NCBI GenBank assembly: GCA_038244055.1
Contig: JBBRTW010000049.1
Span: 1 to 23,297 of the forward strand
DNA: 23,297 nt
Reading direction: 5' to 3'
From: DASPKW01 sp038244055
GTDB taxonomy: Bacteria > Planctomycetota > Phycisphaerae > Tepidisphaerales > Tepidisphaeraceae
Part shown: positions 23,276 to 23,297 of the stretch, piece after piece
Numbering within the stretch: position 1 is the stretch's first letter
Layout: the number at the start of each line of letters is the position of its first letter
Notes under the pieces: generated by a model
Database searches by the model: none
What the model was told of the DNA's origin: nothing
Seen by the model: the letters and a program-made list of their open reading frames with translations, nothing else
Position numbers and translations under genes: made by a program

Positions 23276-23297
23276 ATGGCATTCGTGTTTCGAGCTC
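23276..23297 (+). CDS. Start of a gene cut by the window edge
   Basis: ATG 23276 is preceded at 6 nt by a perfect AGGAGG ribosome site (23264-23269). Only MAFVFRA is encoded before the window ends, so no function can be given. Another frame opened by ATG 23170 overlaps it but lacks a ribosome site. Confidence 0.45.

Overview
The window is high-GC bacterial chromosomal DNA and looks like a planctomycete, most likely class Phycisphaerae. The lineage call is inferred from several signatures together. There are two secreted beta-propeller proteins that open with the planctomycete-type LExRxLLs motif (LEPR-XLL). There is a pseudopilin with a C-terminal H-X9-DG motif, a trypsin-like protease with a PEP-CTERM tail, a DUF1569 protein and a DUF3309 protein. 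Two spacers also carry the simple repeats that are common between genes in this phylum. No rRNA, tRNA, CRISPR array, transposase, integrase or phage gene was seen.

Layout. 42-3597 (minus strand) is a housekeeping operon transcribed pepP-like peptidase > accB > DUF1569 > accC, with gaps of 10-12 nt and a good TTGACA promoter upstream. It makes the biotin carrier and biotin carboxylase of acetyl-CoA carboxylase. 3846-4811 (+) is an unknown membrane-anchored protein. It converges on a minus-strand pair, a membrane HEAT-repeat protein > H-X9-DG pseudopilin with ATGA overlap, and a large imperfect inverted repeat lies between them. 6808-7956 (-) is a Gfo/Idh/MocA oxidoreductase. 8175-11132 (+) pairs apolipoprotein N-acyltransferase (Lnt) with a HEAT-repeat lipoprotein 9 nt downstream.

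11133-11535 is a spacer with a 15-unit heptamer array, a short inverted copy of it, a promoter and a possible leader ORF. It precedes a membrane-anchored coiled-coil protein, a 53-aa membrane protein and a GNAT acetyltransferase. 13498-13662 is a DUF3309 mini-protein, convergent with the PEP-CTERM serine protease (13684-14592, -).

14863-21666 (+) is a run of predicted exported proteins: LEPR-XLL propeller 1, a frameshifted HEAT-repeat multidomain protein, a gene remnant, a WG-repeat protein and LEPR-XLL propeller 2. A membrane-tailed short-chain dehydrogenase (21829-22857, -) and the first codons of a plus-strand gene close the window.

Overall the window mixes core metabolism (fatty-acid initiation, lipoprotein maturation) with a large share of envelope or surface proteins built from repeats (HEAT, WG, beta-propeller). 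I did not find a clear new defence, secretion or biosynthetic system. The most distinctive material is the LEPR-XLL/HEAT/WG surface cluster, the frameshift in it, the heptamer-repeat spacer with its coupled leader ORF, and the small membrane-protein pair downstream of that spacer.
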